Assembly: GCA_900316445.1 (NCBI GenBank)
Contig: ONCZ01000015.1
Location: 1 to 47,153 of the forward strand
DNA length: 47,153 nucleotides
Source: an uncultured Prevotellaceae bacterium
GTDB lineage: Bacteria > Bacteroidota > Bacteroidia > Bacteroidales > Bacteroidaceae
Direction of reading: 5' to 3'
The notes under the pieces are model-generated. The model searched no databases. It saw only the letters and a list, made by a program, of their open reading frames with translations, and had not been told where the DNA came from. Shown here piece by piece: positions 1 through 8,497 of the stretch (positions are counted from its first letter, which is position 1; each line of letters starts with the position of its first letter). Both the position numbers and the translations under genes were made by a program.

Positions 1-13
1 TCAGCGGTTTGTT

Positions 14-97
14 GGAGAGGTGGCGGAATTGGTAGACGCGCTACTTTGAGGGGGTAGTGTCAATTGCGACGTGGGAGTTCGAGTCTCCTCCTCTTCA
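14..97 (+). tRNA. tRNA-Leu (anticodon GAG)
   Basis: Cloverleaf read by eye: a 7-bp acceptor stem pairs 14-20 with 90-96, the T arm is 73-89 with loop TTCGAGT, and the anticodon stem is CTACT/GGTAG with a seven-base loop giving GAG. A long variable arm (class II) fits leucine. No CCA is encoded after the discriminator A at 97. It lies 12 nt upstream of a tRNA-Gly, so the two are probably co-transcribed. Confidence 0.93.
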
Positions 98-109
98 CAT
101 TCTTTTACT

Positions 110-182
110 GCGGAAATAGCTCAGTTGGTAGAGCACAACCTTGCCAAGGTTGGGGTCGCGGGTCCGAGTCCCGTTTTCCGCT
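110..182 (+). tRNA. tRNA-Gly (anticodon GCC)
   Basis: The acceptor stem 110-116 pairs with 175-181; the anticodon stem CAACC/GGTTG encloses the loop TTGCCAA, giving anticodon GCC (glycine). The T loop TCCGAGT is present. CCA is not encoded. It is the second tRNA of a Leu-Gly pair. Confidence 0.95.
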
Positions 183-210
183 CTTTTATTAGGAAAACAA
201 CTTTTTTCAA

Positions 211-744
211 ATGAATTTATATCTTAGATATTTTGACCGTGAAACGCTCGTTTCCACAGTAGATGAGGCTATTGACTTCCTCAGATCTATTGACGAGATA
301 GACATGACACCCGAGTTGGAGGCAGACATCCGTGATTATGCCGCCAGTGATGTTTTTTATCCCAAGCGGTATAAGATTCACCCGAGGGTCTATTTCATCG
401 TGATCAAGACCGAAGCTGCCACGATGCAGGATTTCAAGGAGAAAAAGGCTGTTCACGAGGGCCCGGCAGCAAAGGCCGCATCGCCCGTGCTGACGCGCCT
501 CAACGAGGTGTGCGAGGGCTGGTATGAGGGCTCGGTGAACTTCAAGCGCGTGCTGCTCGTGCCTGGCACAGGCAAGTTCCAGTATCGCGACACGATGTTC
601 GTCGCCCGTCTGAAGGCTACTTCGGGTATGGACTGCTACGAGCGTATCATCGACTATCTGCGTGAACGTGTGGACGAGCGCAGCCAGTTCCCCTCAGCCA
701 AGGGAAAGAACTACAAGTTCCGTTTCCTCGGCTATGCCAAATAA
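211..744 (+). CDS. Conserved protein of unknown function, 177 aa
   Basis: I do not recognise a named family. The protein has no signal peptide or membrane segment, so it is probably cytoplasmic. It is mixed alpha/beta in appearance, with an acidic helical N-terminal third (residues 12-50) and a basic C-terminus rich in Lys, Phe and Tyr. A low-complexity Ala/Lys stretch at about residues 78-94 looks like a linker between two domains. It starts 28 nt after the tRNA-Gly and lies 21 nt upstream of ssb in the same direction, so it may be transcribed with ssb and gldE. That context is only suggestive of a housekeeping role. Start chosen at the first ATG; codon use is like its neighbours, which supports a real gene. 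Confidence 0.8.
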   Translation: MNLYLRYFDRETLVSTVDEAIDFLRSIDEIDMTPELEADIRDYAASDVFYPKRYKIHPRVYFIVIKTEAATMQDFKEKKAVHEGPAAKAASPVLTRLNEVCEGWYEGSVNFKRVLLVPGTGKFQYRDTMFVARLKATSGMDCYERIIDYLRERVDERSQFPSAKGKNYKFRFLGYAK

Positions 745-765
745 TCAATTCAAAGACTGAATGCT

Positions 766-1173
766 ATGAATAAGGTAATGTTGATAGGTAATGTCGGGCA
801 GGAACCCGAGGTGAGATATGTGGACCAGGGCGTGGCCGTGGCTCGTATCCGTCTGGCTACGACAGAGCGAGGCTATACGTTGCAGAACGGTACACAGGTG
901 CCTGACCATACCGATTGGCACAACGTGATTCTGTGGCGCCGCATGGCCGAGATCGTAGAGAAGTATGTGCATAAAGGCGACAAACTCTACGTGGAAGGGC
1001 GCATCCGTTATACGACATATGATGATAAACAGGGACAGCGCCGCTATGCGACGGAGATTTGGGCAGACAACGTAGAGTTGCTGTCGCCCAAGCCTGCGGC
1101 CGCAGGGGCTGTCAATGAACCGTTGGCTGCTCCCCAGCCAGACACAAAGCCTGACGAGGGACTGCCGTTCTGA
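766..1173 (+). CDS. ssb: Single-stranded DNA-binding protein
   Basis: SSB binds single-stranded DNA during replication, repair and recombination, and recruits partners through its C-terminal tip. The N-terminal OB fold (residues 1-105) begins MNKVMLIGNVGQEPEVRY, a typical SSB opening, and contains the TDWHNVILW segment expected in the middle of the fold. A short Pro/Ala-rich tail leads to the acidic tip DEGLPF, a variant of the usual DDxPF partner-binding motif. At 135 aa it is a normal length for Bacteroidetes. Its stop codon shares a base with the start of the next gene, so ssb and the gldE-like gene are translationally coupled, an order known from gliding Bacteroidetes. Confidence 0.96.
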   Translation: MNKVMLIGNVGQEPEVRYVDQGVAVARIRLATTERGYTLQNGTQVPDHTDWHNVILWRRMAEIVEKYVHKGDKLYVEGRIRYTTYDDKQGQRRYATEIWADNVELLSPKPAAAGAVNEPLAAPQPDTKPDEGLPF

Positions 1174-2492
1174 TGATGGACTATCTTCAACAAATCCTGA
1201 ACGAAGTCACTTTCCTGATTCCCACTACAGGGACAATCGTGTGCGCCATTCTGGCGTGCATACTCCTGGTGTTCTCCGGCTATGCATCAGGCTCGGAAAT
1301 CGCTTTTTTCTCCTTGTCGCCCAACGACCTCAACGACTTGGACGAAGACAAGAATGATGCCGACAAGGTGATCAAAGAGCTGCGTGCAGACTCCGAACGG
1401 ACACTGGCAACCATCCTCATCACGAATAATCTGGTGAACGTGACGATCATCATGCTCTGCAACTATGTCATCAGCCATGTCGTGGACTTCGGCAATGCCT
1501 ATTGGTTGCAGTTCATCGTGATTACCGTCCTGCTCACATTCCTCCTCCTGCTCTTTGGCGAGATTATGCCGAAGGTCTATGCCACACAGCATGCTCTGGC
1601 CTTCTGCCGTTTCTCTGCCCCGGGTATCAAACGGCTCCGTGGAGTGTTCTATCCCCTGTCGTCCGTGCTTATCCGTTCTGGTATTCTGGCAGGGAAGGTG
1701 GTGCAGAAGGAGAACCACGTGCTGAGTGTCGACGATCTGGAACAGGCGCTTGAACTGACCGACGAAGACGAACTGCGAGAGGAGAAGAACATGCTGGAAG
1801 GCATCGTCCGCTTTGGCGATGAGACCGCCAAGGAGGTGATGACCAGCCGTCAGGATGTGGTCGACCTCGACTTCCGTTCCACATTCCCTGATGTGCTGAA
1901 GTGCATCGTGGAGAACAACTATTCGCGTATTCCCGTCTATCAGGGTTCCATCGATAATATCCGCGGCATCCTGTATATCAAGGACTTGCTCCCGCATCTC
2001 TCCAAGCCGTCGTCGTTTCGCTGGCAGTCGCTCATCCGTCCGCCCTATTTCGTGCCAGAGACGAAGAAGATCGACGAACTGCTGCGTGACTTTCAGGAGA
2101 ACAAAGTGCATATTGCCATCGTCGTCGACGAGTTTGGCGGCACCAGTGGCCTCATCACGCTGGAGGATATCCTCGAGGAGATTGTCGGAGAGATTAATGA
2201 CGAGTACGACGAGGAAGAGAAGAGTTATACCCGCGTCAATGCCAACACCTATGTGTTTGAAGGCAAGACGCTGTTGAGTGATTTCTACAAGATATTAGAT
2301 ATTGACGATGATACCTTCGAGGATGTGGAAGGCGATGCCGACTCGCTGGCAGGACTGCTGCTGGAGATCAAGGGCGACTTCCCGGAACAGCATGAACGGC
2401 TGGACTATAAGAACTTCACCTTCGAGGTGACGGCACTCGACGGCCATCGTATCTCCAAGATCAAAGTGATCATTCACGAGAAAGAGAATTAA
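1173..2492 (+). CDS. gldE: GldE-like CNNM/CBS membrane protein
   Basis: This is a membrane protein of the CNNM/hemolysin-C (CorC) family. Seen: four hydrophobic segments in the first ~180 residues (DUF21/CNNM domain), a CBS pair at about 200-320 (with SRIPVYQGSIDNIRGILYIK and VDEFGGTSGLITLEDILEE, both typical), and a C-terminal CorC_HlyC domain ending at 435. Family members are linked to divalent cation transport; in Flavobacteria the gene next to ssb is gldE, needed for gliding and the type IX secretion apparatus. Overlap with ssb by one base supports that assignment. Whether this organism glides cannot be judged; most Prevotella do not, so a general T9SS or ion-transport role is as likely. 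Length 439 aa is usual. Confidence 0.88.
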   Translation: MMDYLQQILNEVTFLIPTTGTIVCAILACILLVFSGYASGSEIAFFSLSPNDLNDLDEDKNDADKVIKELRADSERTLATILITNNLVNVTIIMLCNYVISHVVDFGNAYWLQFIVITVLLTFLLLLFGEIMPKVYATQHALAFCRFSAPGIKRLRGVFYPLSSVLIRSGILAGKVVQKENHVLSVDDLEQALELTDEDELREEKNMLEGIVRFGDETAKEVMTSRQDVVDLDFRSTFPDVLKCIVENNYSRIPVYQGSIDNIRGILYIKDLLPHLSKPSSFRWQSLIRPPYFVPETKKIDELLRDFQENKVHIAIVVDEFGGTSGLITLEDILEEIVGEINDEYDEEEKSYTRVNANTYVFEGKTLLSDFYKILDIDDDTFEDVEGDADSLAGLLLEIKGDFPEQHERLDYKNFTFEVTALDGHRISKIKVIIHEKEN

Positions 2493-2512
2493 TATAACGA
2501 ACTGAAACGAAC

Positions 2513-3352
2513 ATGAGAAAACTATATATACTGCTGGCGGTGCTGGTAGCCATGATGGCGATTGGCGAAGTGTCTGCCCAGCGGTCGAAAGCAAATAAAA
2601 GACGTCATCTCAAGACGCATAAAGTAGTCAGGAAACACCCCAGGAAGGCTAAGAAATCTTCACGCAAACGTACTGTCGTCATCAAGCCTGTTGATCCCCG
2701 GCTGAACGATCCAGACTACGATCCGAATATCATGTGTGAGGACACTTGCGGCCATGTGCACGGCATCGATCTGTCGCACTATCAGGGTCAGGTGTTCTGG
2801 GAGACGGTAGGCGAGAACACAAAGATGGCGTATGTCTATCTGAAGGCCACTGAGGGTGGCGACCGTATTGACGAGCGTTATGAGCGTAACATCGAACTGG
2901 CGCATCGTTACGGGCTGAAGGTGGGATCGTATCACTTCTTCCGTCCGAAGACACCCCTGGCGCAGCAATTGGAGAACTTCAAGACACAATGTCTGCCGGG
3001 CGAGCAGGACCTGATTCCGATGATTGATATTGAGACCACAGGCGGACTGCCTGACCGTGAGTTCTGCGATTCGCTTTTCCGGTTCTTGGGAATGGTGGAG
3101 CGCACCTATCGTCAGCAGCCGTTGCTCTATACCTTCCGCAATTTCTACAACAAGCATCTGCTGGGTCAGGTCGATGACTATAAGCTGATGATTGCGATGT
3201 ATACGGAGGAAGAACCCGTGTTGGCCGACGGCAGGGATATCACCATGTGGCAGTACACGAGCAAAGGGCGTATCGTGGGTATCAGCGGCTATGTGGACAA
3301 AAGCCGTTTTATGGGACGTCACGGCCTACGCGAAATCCGCTTCCGCCACTAA
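2513..3352 (+). CDS. Secreted GH25 lysozyme-like muramidase
   Basis: Glycoside hydrolase family 25 enzymes cleave the MurNAc-GlcNAc bond of peptidoglycan. An N-terminal signal peptide (residues 1-22, ending SVSAQ-like) predicts export. Residues 23-58 are extremely basic (runs of Lys/Arg/His), then the GH25 barrel starts at about residue 82 with GIDLSHYQG, carrying the conserved Asp86; the catalytic DxE pair is in MIDIETT (Asp172, Glu174). The strand motif VGSYHFFRP is also typical. Length 279 aa is normal. The very basic leader after the signal peptide may bind anionic cell-wall polymers or LPS (inference). It lies 20 nt after gldE, in the same direction, and is followed by a palindromic repeat. 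Confidence 0.9.
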   Translation: MRKLYILLAVLVAMMAIGEVSAQRSKANKRRHLKTHKVVRKHPRKAKKSSRKRTVVIKPVDPRLNDPDYDPNIMCEDTCGHVHGIDLSHYQGQVFWETVGENTKMAYVYLKATEGGDRIDERYERNIELAHRYGLKVGSYHFFRPKTPLAQQLENFKTQCLPGEQDLIPMIDIETTGGLPDREFCDSLFRFLGMVERTYRQQPLLYTFRNFYNKHLLGQVDDYKLMIAMYTEEEPVLADGRDITMWQYTSKGRIVGISGYVDKSRFMGRHGLREIRFRH

Positions 3353-3365
3353 TGTAATTTCTTCT

Positions 3366-3480
3366 CCCCCCTAAGTTAGGGGGAGCTAGAGGGGGTCTGA
3401 ACAGCGGAAAATGCCTGTTATATGCTATATAATTGTTCGCTTCTTCAGACCACCCCTAACCCCTCCTAACTTAGGAGGGG
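3366..3480. repeat. Palindromic repeat, family H (CCCCTCCTAACTTAGGAGGGG type)
   Basis: This ~115-bp element begins with a CCCCCTAAGTTAGGGGG palindrome and ends with CCCTCCTAACTTAGGAGGG. Inside the ends are GGGTCTGAAC and TTCAGACCACCCC, which pair with each other, so the whole element can fold into one long hairpin with an AT-rich centre. It fills the gap between two convergent genes and could act as a bidirectional terminator. The same ends recur, in frame inside genes, at 14522-14652, 28232-28274 and 45032-45123. Confidence 0.85.
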
Positions 3481-3486
3481 AATTAA

Positions 3487-4320
3487 TTACTCCTCTATGT
3501 GCGAGAGGGAGTGGACAAATGACAAGAAGAAGTTTGTGACACTCTCCGAGGGATAGTATTTGAAATATCGGGCAGAACGTCTGACATGACTGAACGTGGC
3601 CGATGAGTTCGTATTGTGTACGAAGATGCCACCGTCCTGCTGGGAGAAATACCAGTCCTGCGAACGGGTGTCGGTAAACTCAATCAGCTCCTGTGCGATA
3701 CGGTCTATCCGCTTCTCTTTCCGGTTCTTCAGGAAAGGGATTTCTTCTTCTGTAAATCCGAACAATTGAATGAGAAACTCTCCCGTGAGTTGTGTCATTT
3801 GCGAGAGTCGCAGGCGGCTTATCCATTTTCCAACGGCTTGATAGTCAATCCGTTGGTTGTTCTCGCGCAGGAAGATGCCGAGTTCCGTCAACTGGCGGAT
3901 GGGCATGCCTTCATTAAAAAGATGGCGCACCACGCGGATGATGTTCATCAGCAACTGACGGGAGGTCACGTCGGAGTGCTCGTCATCGAGGATATCCTGC
4001 AGCCGTTTGTTGAGCAAGGGGTTCGTCAGACGGTCAGGACGCAGGTATTCGTCTTCCTCCTCGTCGTTTTGCTTCTTTTCCTTTGCCCGATAGTCGGCGA
4101 TGGCTTTCTCCCAGTCTTTCTGCTGTTTCTCCGTAAGGTGCAGGAAGAACTGATTCTTGTTGCGGATGATGCCGTCGTAGACAAAGGGGACAATGTTGTG
4201 CATGACAGCCAGCTGATACAGGCGTCCCCACTTGAAGGCCGACATGGGTTCTAAGTCTTCCGTGGCCTGGAAGGCACCGCTCCTCAGGAGCAGAAACATA
4301 TTTCTTTGAACGATATCCAC
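3487..4320 (-). CDS. Conserved Bacteroidales protein of unknown function, 277 aa
   Basis: I do not recognise a characterised family. The first ~70 residues (VQRNMFLLLRSGAF ... MSAFKWGRLYQLAVMHNIVPFVYDG) resemble the helical N-terminus of some Bacteroidetes nucleotidyltransferase-like proteins, but the catalytic Gly-Ser/Asp-x-Asp motifs are absent. The central part is highly charged (Lys/Glu/Asp, residues 85-110) and the rest is predicted mostly helical. There is no signal peptide or membrane segment. It converges with the GH25 gene across a family H palindrome and follows the antiporter gene on the same strand with a 27-bp gap holding a family D repeat. Function unknown. Confidence 0.75.
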   Translation of the reverse strand: MDIVQRNMFLLLRSGAFQATEDLEPMSAFKWGRLYQLAVMHNIVPFVYDGIIRNKNQFFLHLTEKQQKDWEKAIADYRAKEKKQNDEEEDEYLRPDRLTNPLLNKRLQDILDDEHSDVTSRQLLMNIIRVVRHLFNEGMPIRQLTELGIFLRENNQRIDYQAVGKWISRLRLSQMTQLTGEFLIQLFGFTEEEIPFLKNRKEKRIDRIAQELIEFTDTRSQDWYFSQQDGGIFVHNTNSSATFSHVRRSARYFKYYPSESVTNFFLSFVHSLSHIEE

Positions 4321-4347
4321 AGGGCTATGCTATTTACGATTTACTAT

Positions 4348-5622
4348 TTAAGAGTAGCGGCGAGGGTAGCGGAGCAGGATTGACAGCAGGGCTACGACGC
4401 CTAATACGAACGGATAGTAGAGGTAGGGGATGATGCTCACCGGACTCAGCGAGGCCAGTCCAGCGGCGATGAGAATCTGGGCACCATAGGGGAGCATGCC
4501 CTGAATGGTACACGAGAACGTGTCGAGGATCGAGGCACATTTCCTATTATCCACCCCGAAACGGTCGCCGATGCGTTTGGAGATGTCGCCGACGGTCAGG
4601 ATGGCCACCGTATTGTTGGCTGTGCATACATTGACGAGCGACACCAGCACGGCGATGCTCAGCTCTGCCCCCCGTTTGTTGTTGACGCGGCGTGTGAGCA
4701 GACGGATGATGAAGTCGATGCCGCCTTGCTGACGGATGAGTTCGAGCATGCCGCCAGCCATCATTGTCACGATGATCAGTCCGCCCATCGAGATAATGCC
4801 TTCACCCATGCTGCCAAACCAACCATAGAGATCTATTGATCCTGTCAGTAGGCCAATCAGTCCTGTCAGCAGGATGCCCAACGTGAGCACGGCCATCACG
4901 TTCATACCGAAGATGGCGGTGATCAGCACGATGAGGTAGGGGATGACCTTCACCCATTCCACCTGTGCCACCTGTGGCGGGGTGCTGACGTTGGAGCCCA
5001 TGAACAGATAACAGATGAACACCAGCAGGGCTACGGGGAAAACGATAAAGCTGTTCACACGGAACTTGTCACTCAGCCGACAGCCTTGTGTCTGCGTCGC
5101 CATGATGGTCGTGTCGGAGATGAACGAGAGGTTGTCTCCAAAGAACGAGCCGCCAACGATGATGGCGGTCATCAGGGATAAGTCTGTATTGGTCTCATTG
5201 GCCACACCTGCTGCGATGGGCACAAGGGCTGCAATCGTGCCGACGCTGGTACCAATGGAAATCGATACGAAGCAGGCAGCGAGGAACATGCCCGCCAGAA
5301 TCATCTGAGGAGGCAGCAGGGAGAGTGTCAGGTTTACCGTGGCGTCGATACAACCCATCGCCTTGGCGGCGTGGGCAAAGGCGCCTGCCAGCACGAAGAT
5401 CCAGATCATCAGCATCATCTGCTCCGTAGCTGCCCCACGGCTGAAAAGGTCGATCCTTTGTTTCAGGGGCTTCCCTCTGAAGGCTGCAATCGCATAGATG
5501 CTCGACACCATGAACGCCACCGTGATGGGTATCTTGTAGAAGTCACCAGCGACAATGCTGGTGACTAAATAGAAGGCGATGAACACCATCAACGGCGATA
5601 ATGTGAACAACCCTTTTTTCAC
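4348..5622 (-). CDS. NhaC-family Na+/H+ antiporter-like transporter
   Basis: An inner-membrane protein of 424 aa with about 11 hydrophobic helices, of the NhaC antiporter family. Supporting motifs: SISIGTSVGTIAALVPIA and GGSFFGDNLSFISDTTI, the conserved helix-breaking core of NhaC proteins, with the Asp residue of FGDNLS likely in the ion path. The C-terminal half repeats the pattern (TANNTVAILTVGDISK), as expected for an inverted-repeat fold. The start is a GTG inside a family A repeat at 5611-5646; upstream sequence offers no better start. It lies 25 nt downstream of uxaA on the same strand, so it may be co-transcribed with hexuronate catabolism and could move organic anions with Na+ (inference). 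Family D repeat follows the stop. Confidence 0.85.
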   Translation of the reverse strand: MKKGLFTLSPLMVFIAFYLVTSIVAGDFYKIPITVAFMVSSIYAIAAFRGKPLKQRIDLFSRGAATEQMMLMIWIFVLAGAFAHAAKAMGCIDATVNLTLSLLPPQMILAGMFLAACFVSISIGTSVGTIAALVPIAAGVANETNTDLSLMTAIIVGGSFFGDNLSFISDTTIMATQTQGCRLSDKFRVNSFIVFPVALLVFICYLFMGSNVSTPPQVAQVEWVKVIPYLIVLITAIFGMNVMAVLTLGILLTGLIGLLTGSIDLYGWFGSMGEGIISMGGLIIVTMMAGGMLELIRQQGGIDFIIRLLTRRVNNKRGAELSIAVLVSLVNVCTANNTVAILTVGDISKRIGDRFGVDNRKCASILDTFSCTIQGMLPYGAQILIAAGLASLSPVSIIPYLYYPFVLGVVALLSILLRYPRRYS

Positions 5623-5646
5623 CTTTTCACCCTTTTACCTTTTTAC
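5611..5646 (-). repeat. Iterated repeat, family A, overlapping a GTG start
   Basis: On the minus strand this reads as iterations of AAAGGTAAAAGGGTGAAAAGG. It occupies the whole gap between uxaA and the antiporter gene, and its last GTGAAAAAAGG unit provides the antiporter start codon. Other family A copies: 14871-14925 (inside a gene), 25568-25600, 30223-30275, 34529-34558. Confidence 0.8.
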
Positions 5647-5647
5647 T

Positions 5648-7141
5648 TTATAAGGTTACGCCATTCTTGAAGATCGAGATCTCACGGTAGTCATTGGCTT
5701 CGTTGCGGGCCTGTTCGCCGCTGGCGACGGAGAGCACCTTGTCGATGAATTCAGGCACGAGCTCCTGCATGGTACGGCCCTCAATGAGCTGACCGGCTGA
5801 GAAGTCGATCCAGTTCTGCTTACGGCGTGCGAGGTCGGGATTGGTGGCAATCTTCATCGTGGGAACGAATGTGCCGAAAGGCGTGCCGCGACCCGTGGTG
5901 AAAAGTACGATATGACAACCGCAAGAGGCGAGGGCAGTAGCTGCCACGAGGTCGTTGCCCGGGGCAGAGAGCAGGTTCAGACCGTTGTTCTGCAGACGGT
6001 CGCCATACTCCATCACACCACTCACAGGAGCCTTGCCGCACTTCTGCGTACAACCGAGCGCCTTATCCTCAAGGGTGGAGATGCCGCCGGCCTTGTTACC
6101 CGGACTGGGATTCTCACCCACAGGCTCACCATGCGAAAGGAAATACTCCTTGAAGTTATTGATCATCGAGACCGTCTGGTTGAACAGCTCCTCCGTACGG
6201 CAGCGGTTCATCAGGATGGTCTCGGCACCAAACATCTCAGGCACCTCTGTCAGCACGCTGGTGCCGCCCTGTGCCACGAGCCAGTCGGAGAACTCACCCA
6301 CGAGCGGATTAGCCGTAATGCCGGAGAATCCGTCAGAGCCACCACACTTCAGACCCACACGGAGCTTACTTACGGGCACTTCCTCACGCTTATCCTGTTT
6401 AGCGATGTCGTAGAGTTCGCGCAGGATGGCCATACCGGCCTCCATCTCGTCTTCCACCTTCTGCGTGACGAGCAGTTTGATACGGTCTTTATCGTAGTCG
6501 CCCAACATCTTCATAAAGTCGTCGGGCTGGTTGTTCTCGCAGCCGAGACTCAGCACGAGCACGGCACCGGCATTGGGATGCAGACAGATGTCGCGCAACA
6601 CCTTGCGGGTGTTCTCGTGGTCGCCAGAAAGCTGCGAACAGCCGTAGTTATGATGCCAGGCGTAGATGTTATCCACACCCTCCTCATGCGTCTCGCGCTT
6701 CAGCTCTTTCACGAGGCGTTCTGCGATGCCATTTACGCAGCCGACGGTAGGCACCACCCAGATCTCATTACGCACACCGACGTCGCCGTTCTTACGAACA
6801 TAACCCTTAAAGGTGCGGTTTTCTTTCTTAATGCTAAGTTCCTCGTTTACAGGATTGTATGTGTATTCGAGTGTGCCGGATAGATTGGTCTTCAGGTTGT
6901 TCTCGTTCACCCAGTCGCCGGCCTTCAGATCCTCACGGGCGTGACCGATGGGATAGCCATATTTGATGATGTCTTCTCCCTTCTTCACGTCCTTGATCAG
7001 TACCTTGTGACCTGCGGGTGTGTCCTGTTTGACGGTAATTTGCTGACCGTCCACCTCGATAATTTCTCCCTTCTTCTTCGCCTGCAGACAGACCACTACG
7101 CTATCTGCCGGATTAATCTTTAAATAAGTAGCTTGTTCCAT
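5648..7141 (-). CDS. uxaA: Altronate dehydratase
   Basis: UxaA dehydrates D-altronate to 2-keto-3-deoxygluconate (KDG) in galacturonate breakdown; it is cytoplasmic and metal dependent. The protein is 497 aa, the usual size. Residues 1-95 form the SAF domain (LKINPADSVVVCLQAKKKGE...), and the remainder is the D-galactarate dehydratase/altronate hydrolase C-terminal domain with GYVRKNGDVGVRNEIWVVPT, YGCSQLSGDHENTRK and GCHIVLFTTGRGTPFGTFVP. It sits directly downstream of a LacI regulator and next to kdgK and eda, which perform the following two steps, so the assignment is well supported. It is probably controlled by that LacI protein. Confidence 0.93.
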   Translation of the reverse strand: MEQATYLKINPADSVVVCLQAKKKGEIIEVDGQQITVKQDTPAGHKVLIKDVKKGEDIIKYGYPIGHAREDLKAGDWVNENNLKTNLSGTLEYTYNPVNEELSIKKENRTFKGYVRKNGDVGVRNEIWVVPTVGCVNGIAERLVKELKRETHEEGVDNIYAWHHNYGCSQLSGDHENTRKVLRDICLHPNAGAVLVLSLGCENNQPDDFMKMLGDYDKDRIKLLVTQKVEDEMEAGMAILRELYDIAKQDKREEVPVSKLRVGLKCGGSDGFSGITANPLVGEFSDWLVAQGGTSVLTEVPEMFGAETILMNRCRTEELFNQTVSMINNFKEYFLSHGEPVGENPSPGNKAGGISTLEDKALGCTQKCGKAPVSGVMEYGDRLQNNGLNLLSAPGNDLVAATALASCGCHIVLFTTGRGTPFGTFVPTMKIATNPDLARRKQNWIDFSAGQLIEGRTMQELVPEFIDKVLSVASGEQARNEANDYREISIFKNGVTL

Positions 7142-7173
7142 TTTACTATACTTTAGTTATATATTTCTTTTTC

Positions 7174-7244
7174 ACAACGGATTTAACGGATTTCACAGAT
7201 TTGGGCAGCGTGTAGCAATCCGTATAATCCGTATAATCCGTTGT
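7174..7244. repeat. Inverted repeat, family B (AATCCGTATAATCCGTA)
   Basis: Iterations of AATCCGTATA on the right arm (7216-7244) pair with AACGGATTTAACGGATT on the left arm (7174-7192) with two mismatches over 19 bp. It lies between the LacI gene and uxaA. Related copies are at 28621-28650, 32439-32466 and 43000-43030. It could attenuate transcription into uxaA (inference). Confidence 0.75.
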
Positions 7245-7253
7245 TTATTAACA

Positions 7254-8321
7254 TCAGATGGCTGTCCGTCTGTAGAAATCCACGTTCTCCTTCGTTAGGA
7301 TCTCGATGGGCATATAGTTCACGGGATTCACCTGGCGCTTCATCACGATGGCATTGAACAGGGCATCGATGCTGGCGTAACCCTGCTGGTAGGCGTGCTG
7401 GGCGATGAGGAACGAGATACTGCCGTTATGGATGCACTCCACGTTCTTCGGCACCATATCATAACCCATAATCTGAATGTTCCTTCTATTGGTCTTCTGC
7501 AGGAACGATCCCACGAGATGCGCCTTCGAGTTGAACGTGATGCAGTGGTGCACCAGCGGATGCTCCTTGAAGAACGCCTCCAGGATGTCGTCGTAGTCCT
7601 TCTTCTCCTCGTCGAGCGGCAGGTCCACCTCCGTAATCTTGATCTCGGGGAAGTGATCCACCATATAGTGTCGGAAGCCCGTCTCTCGGTTTGCCTGCTG
7701 CTTGGAGCCCACGCGTCCGTCGCGTGTCTGTTTCATCAGGGCGATCTCCTTCTCCTTGTTGGCAATGAGCATCAGCATCTTCGCAGCGAAGTATCCGCTG
7801 GCGAACGAGTCTTGTCCGAAGAATGTCAGCGGCTTCAGGTCGGGCATATACGAGTCGAGTAGCACATAGGGTATCTGCCGTTCCGTCAGCTTCTCCGTGA
7901 AGCGGGCGGTCTGCTCCAGCGTCGTGGGCACGATCACCACACCGTCGATCTTGGCTGAGAAGAACTCGCGCACCATTCTTGTGAAGGCGGCGTTGTTGAA
8001 ACGCTCGTAGTACACAAACTTCAGGTTGATGCCGAAGTCCCTGCGGAAGTCGGTACAGGCCAGGGCACCCTCCTCAATCTCGTCCCAGTAGGCCTCCTGC
8101 TCGTGCTTGGGCAGCACGACGTAGAAGTTGTAGGTCTTGTTGTAGGCGAGGGCAGAGGCGTACATATTCGGACGATAGTCCAGTTCCTCCAGGGCCTTGT
8201 TCACTTTGTCGAGTGCTGTCTTGCTGACGTTCGGACGCTTGTGCAGCACTCGGTCTACCGTTCCCGTCGACACACCTGCACGGGCTGCGATATCTTTGAT
8301 GGTGATGATCTCTTTTGCCAT
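7254..8321 (-). CDS. LacI-family transcriptional regulator of hexuronate genes
   Basis: A DNA-binding repressor/activator with an N-terminal LacI helix-turn-helix (IKDIAARAGVSTGTVDRVLHKRPNVS, residues 8-33) and a periplasmic-binding-protein-like sensor domain (about 60-355). I start it at the ATG at 8321, directly before the conserved HTH; an upstream in-frame ATG at 8369 would add 16 unlikely residues and would begin upstream of the promoter's -7 box. It is divergent from kdgK and directly upstream of uxaA, so galacturonate/glucuronate-derived intermediates such as KDG are the likely inducers (inference from context). AAACGAAAATT repeats in the divergent promoter region are candidate operators. 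Length 355 aa is normal for the family. Confidence 0.9.
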   Translation of the reverse strand: MAKEIITIKDIAARAGVSTGTVDRVLHKRPNVSKTALDKVNKALEELDYRPNMYASALAYNKTYNFYVVLPKHEQEAYWDEIEEGALACTDFRRDFGINLKFVYYERFNNAAFTRMVREFFSAKIDGVVIVPTTLEQTARFTEKLTERQIPYVLLDSYMPDLKPLTFFGQDSFASGYFAAKMLMLIANKEKEIALMKQTRDGRVGSKQQANRETGFRHYMVDHFPEIKITEVDLPLDEEKKDYDDILEAFFKEHPLVHHCITFNSKAHLVGSFLQKTNRRNIQIMGYDMVPKNVECIHNGSISFLIAQHAYQQGYASIDALFNAIVMKRQVNPVNYMPIEILTKENVDFYRRTAI

Positions 8322-8349
8322 TTTTATCAATATTGATGCTAATTGTGTG

Positions 8350-8381
8350 CAAAGGTACGATAATTCCACGAAATAAACAAA
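8350..8381 (-). promoter_or_regulatory. Bacteroidetes-type promoter of the LacI gene
   Basis: On the minus strand TTTG (8381-8378) is followed after 20 nt by TACCTTTG (8357-8350), an exact match to the TTTG/TAnnTTTG consensus for the Bacteroidetes major sigma factor. The predicted start point lies about 20 nt upstream of the chosen ATG. Confidence 0.8.
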
Positions 8382-8385
8382 CTTA

Positions 8386-8426
8386 AAACGAAAATTGTGT
8401 ACGTAAACGAAATCATGTAATCGTTT
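8386..8426. promoter_or_regulatory. Candidate LacI operators, lacI side
   Basis: AAACGAAAATT at 8386-8396 recurs exactly at 8498-8508 beside the divergent kdgK promoter; a third copy AAACGAAATC at 8405 forms the palindrome AAACGA-N10-TCGTTT (8405-8426). Position and repetition fit binding sites of the adjacent LacI protein; binding is inferred. Confidence 0.5.
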
Positions 8427-8458
8427 CCGTATTTTTTTCCTTTAAATCCCTTAAAATA

Positions 8459-8490
8459 TTTGTTCAAGTCAGAAATAGTTGCTATCTTTG
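8459..8490 (+). promoter_or_regulatory. Promoter of kdgK-eda
   Basis: TTTG at 8459-8462, 20-nt spacer, TATCTTTG at 8483-8490: a full match to the Bacteroidetes consensus, 53 nt ahead of the kdgK ATG. Confidence 0.85.
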
Positions 8491-8497
8491 TGGTCGC

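Noticed and set aside
5912-6883. 323-codon plus-strand frame opposite uxaA
   Set aside because: Antisense shadow; uxaA on the other strand is unmistakable.
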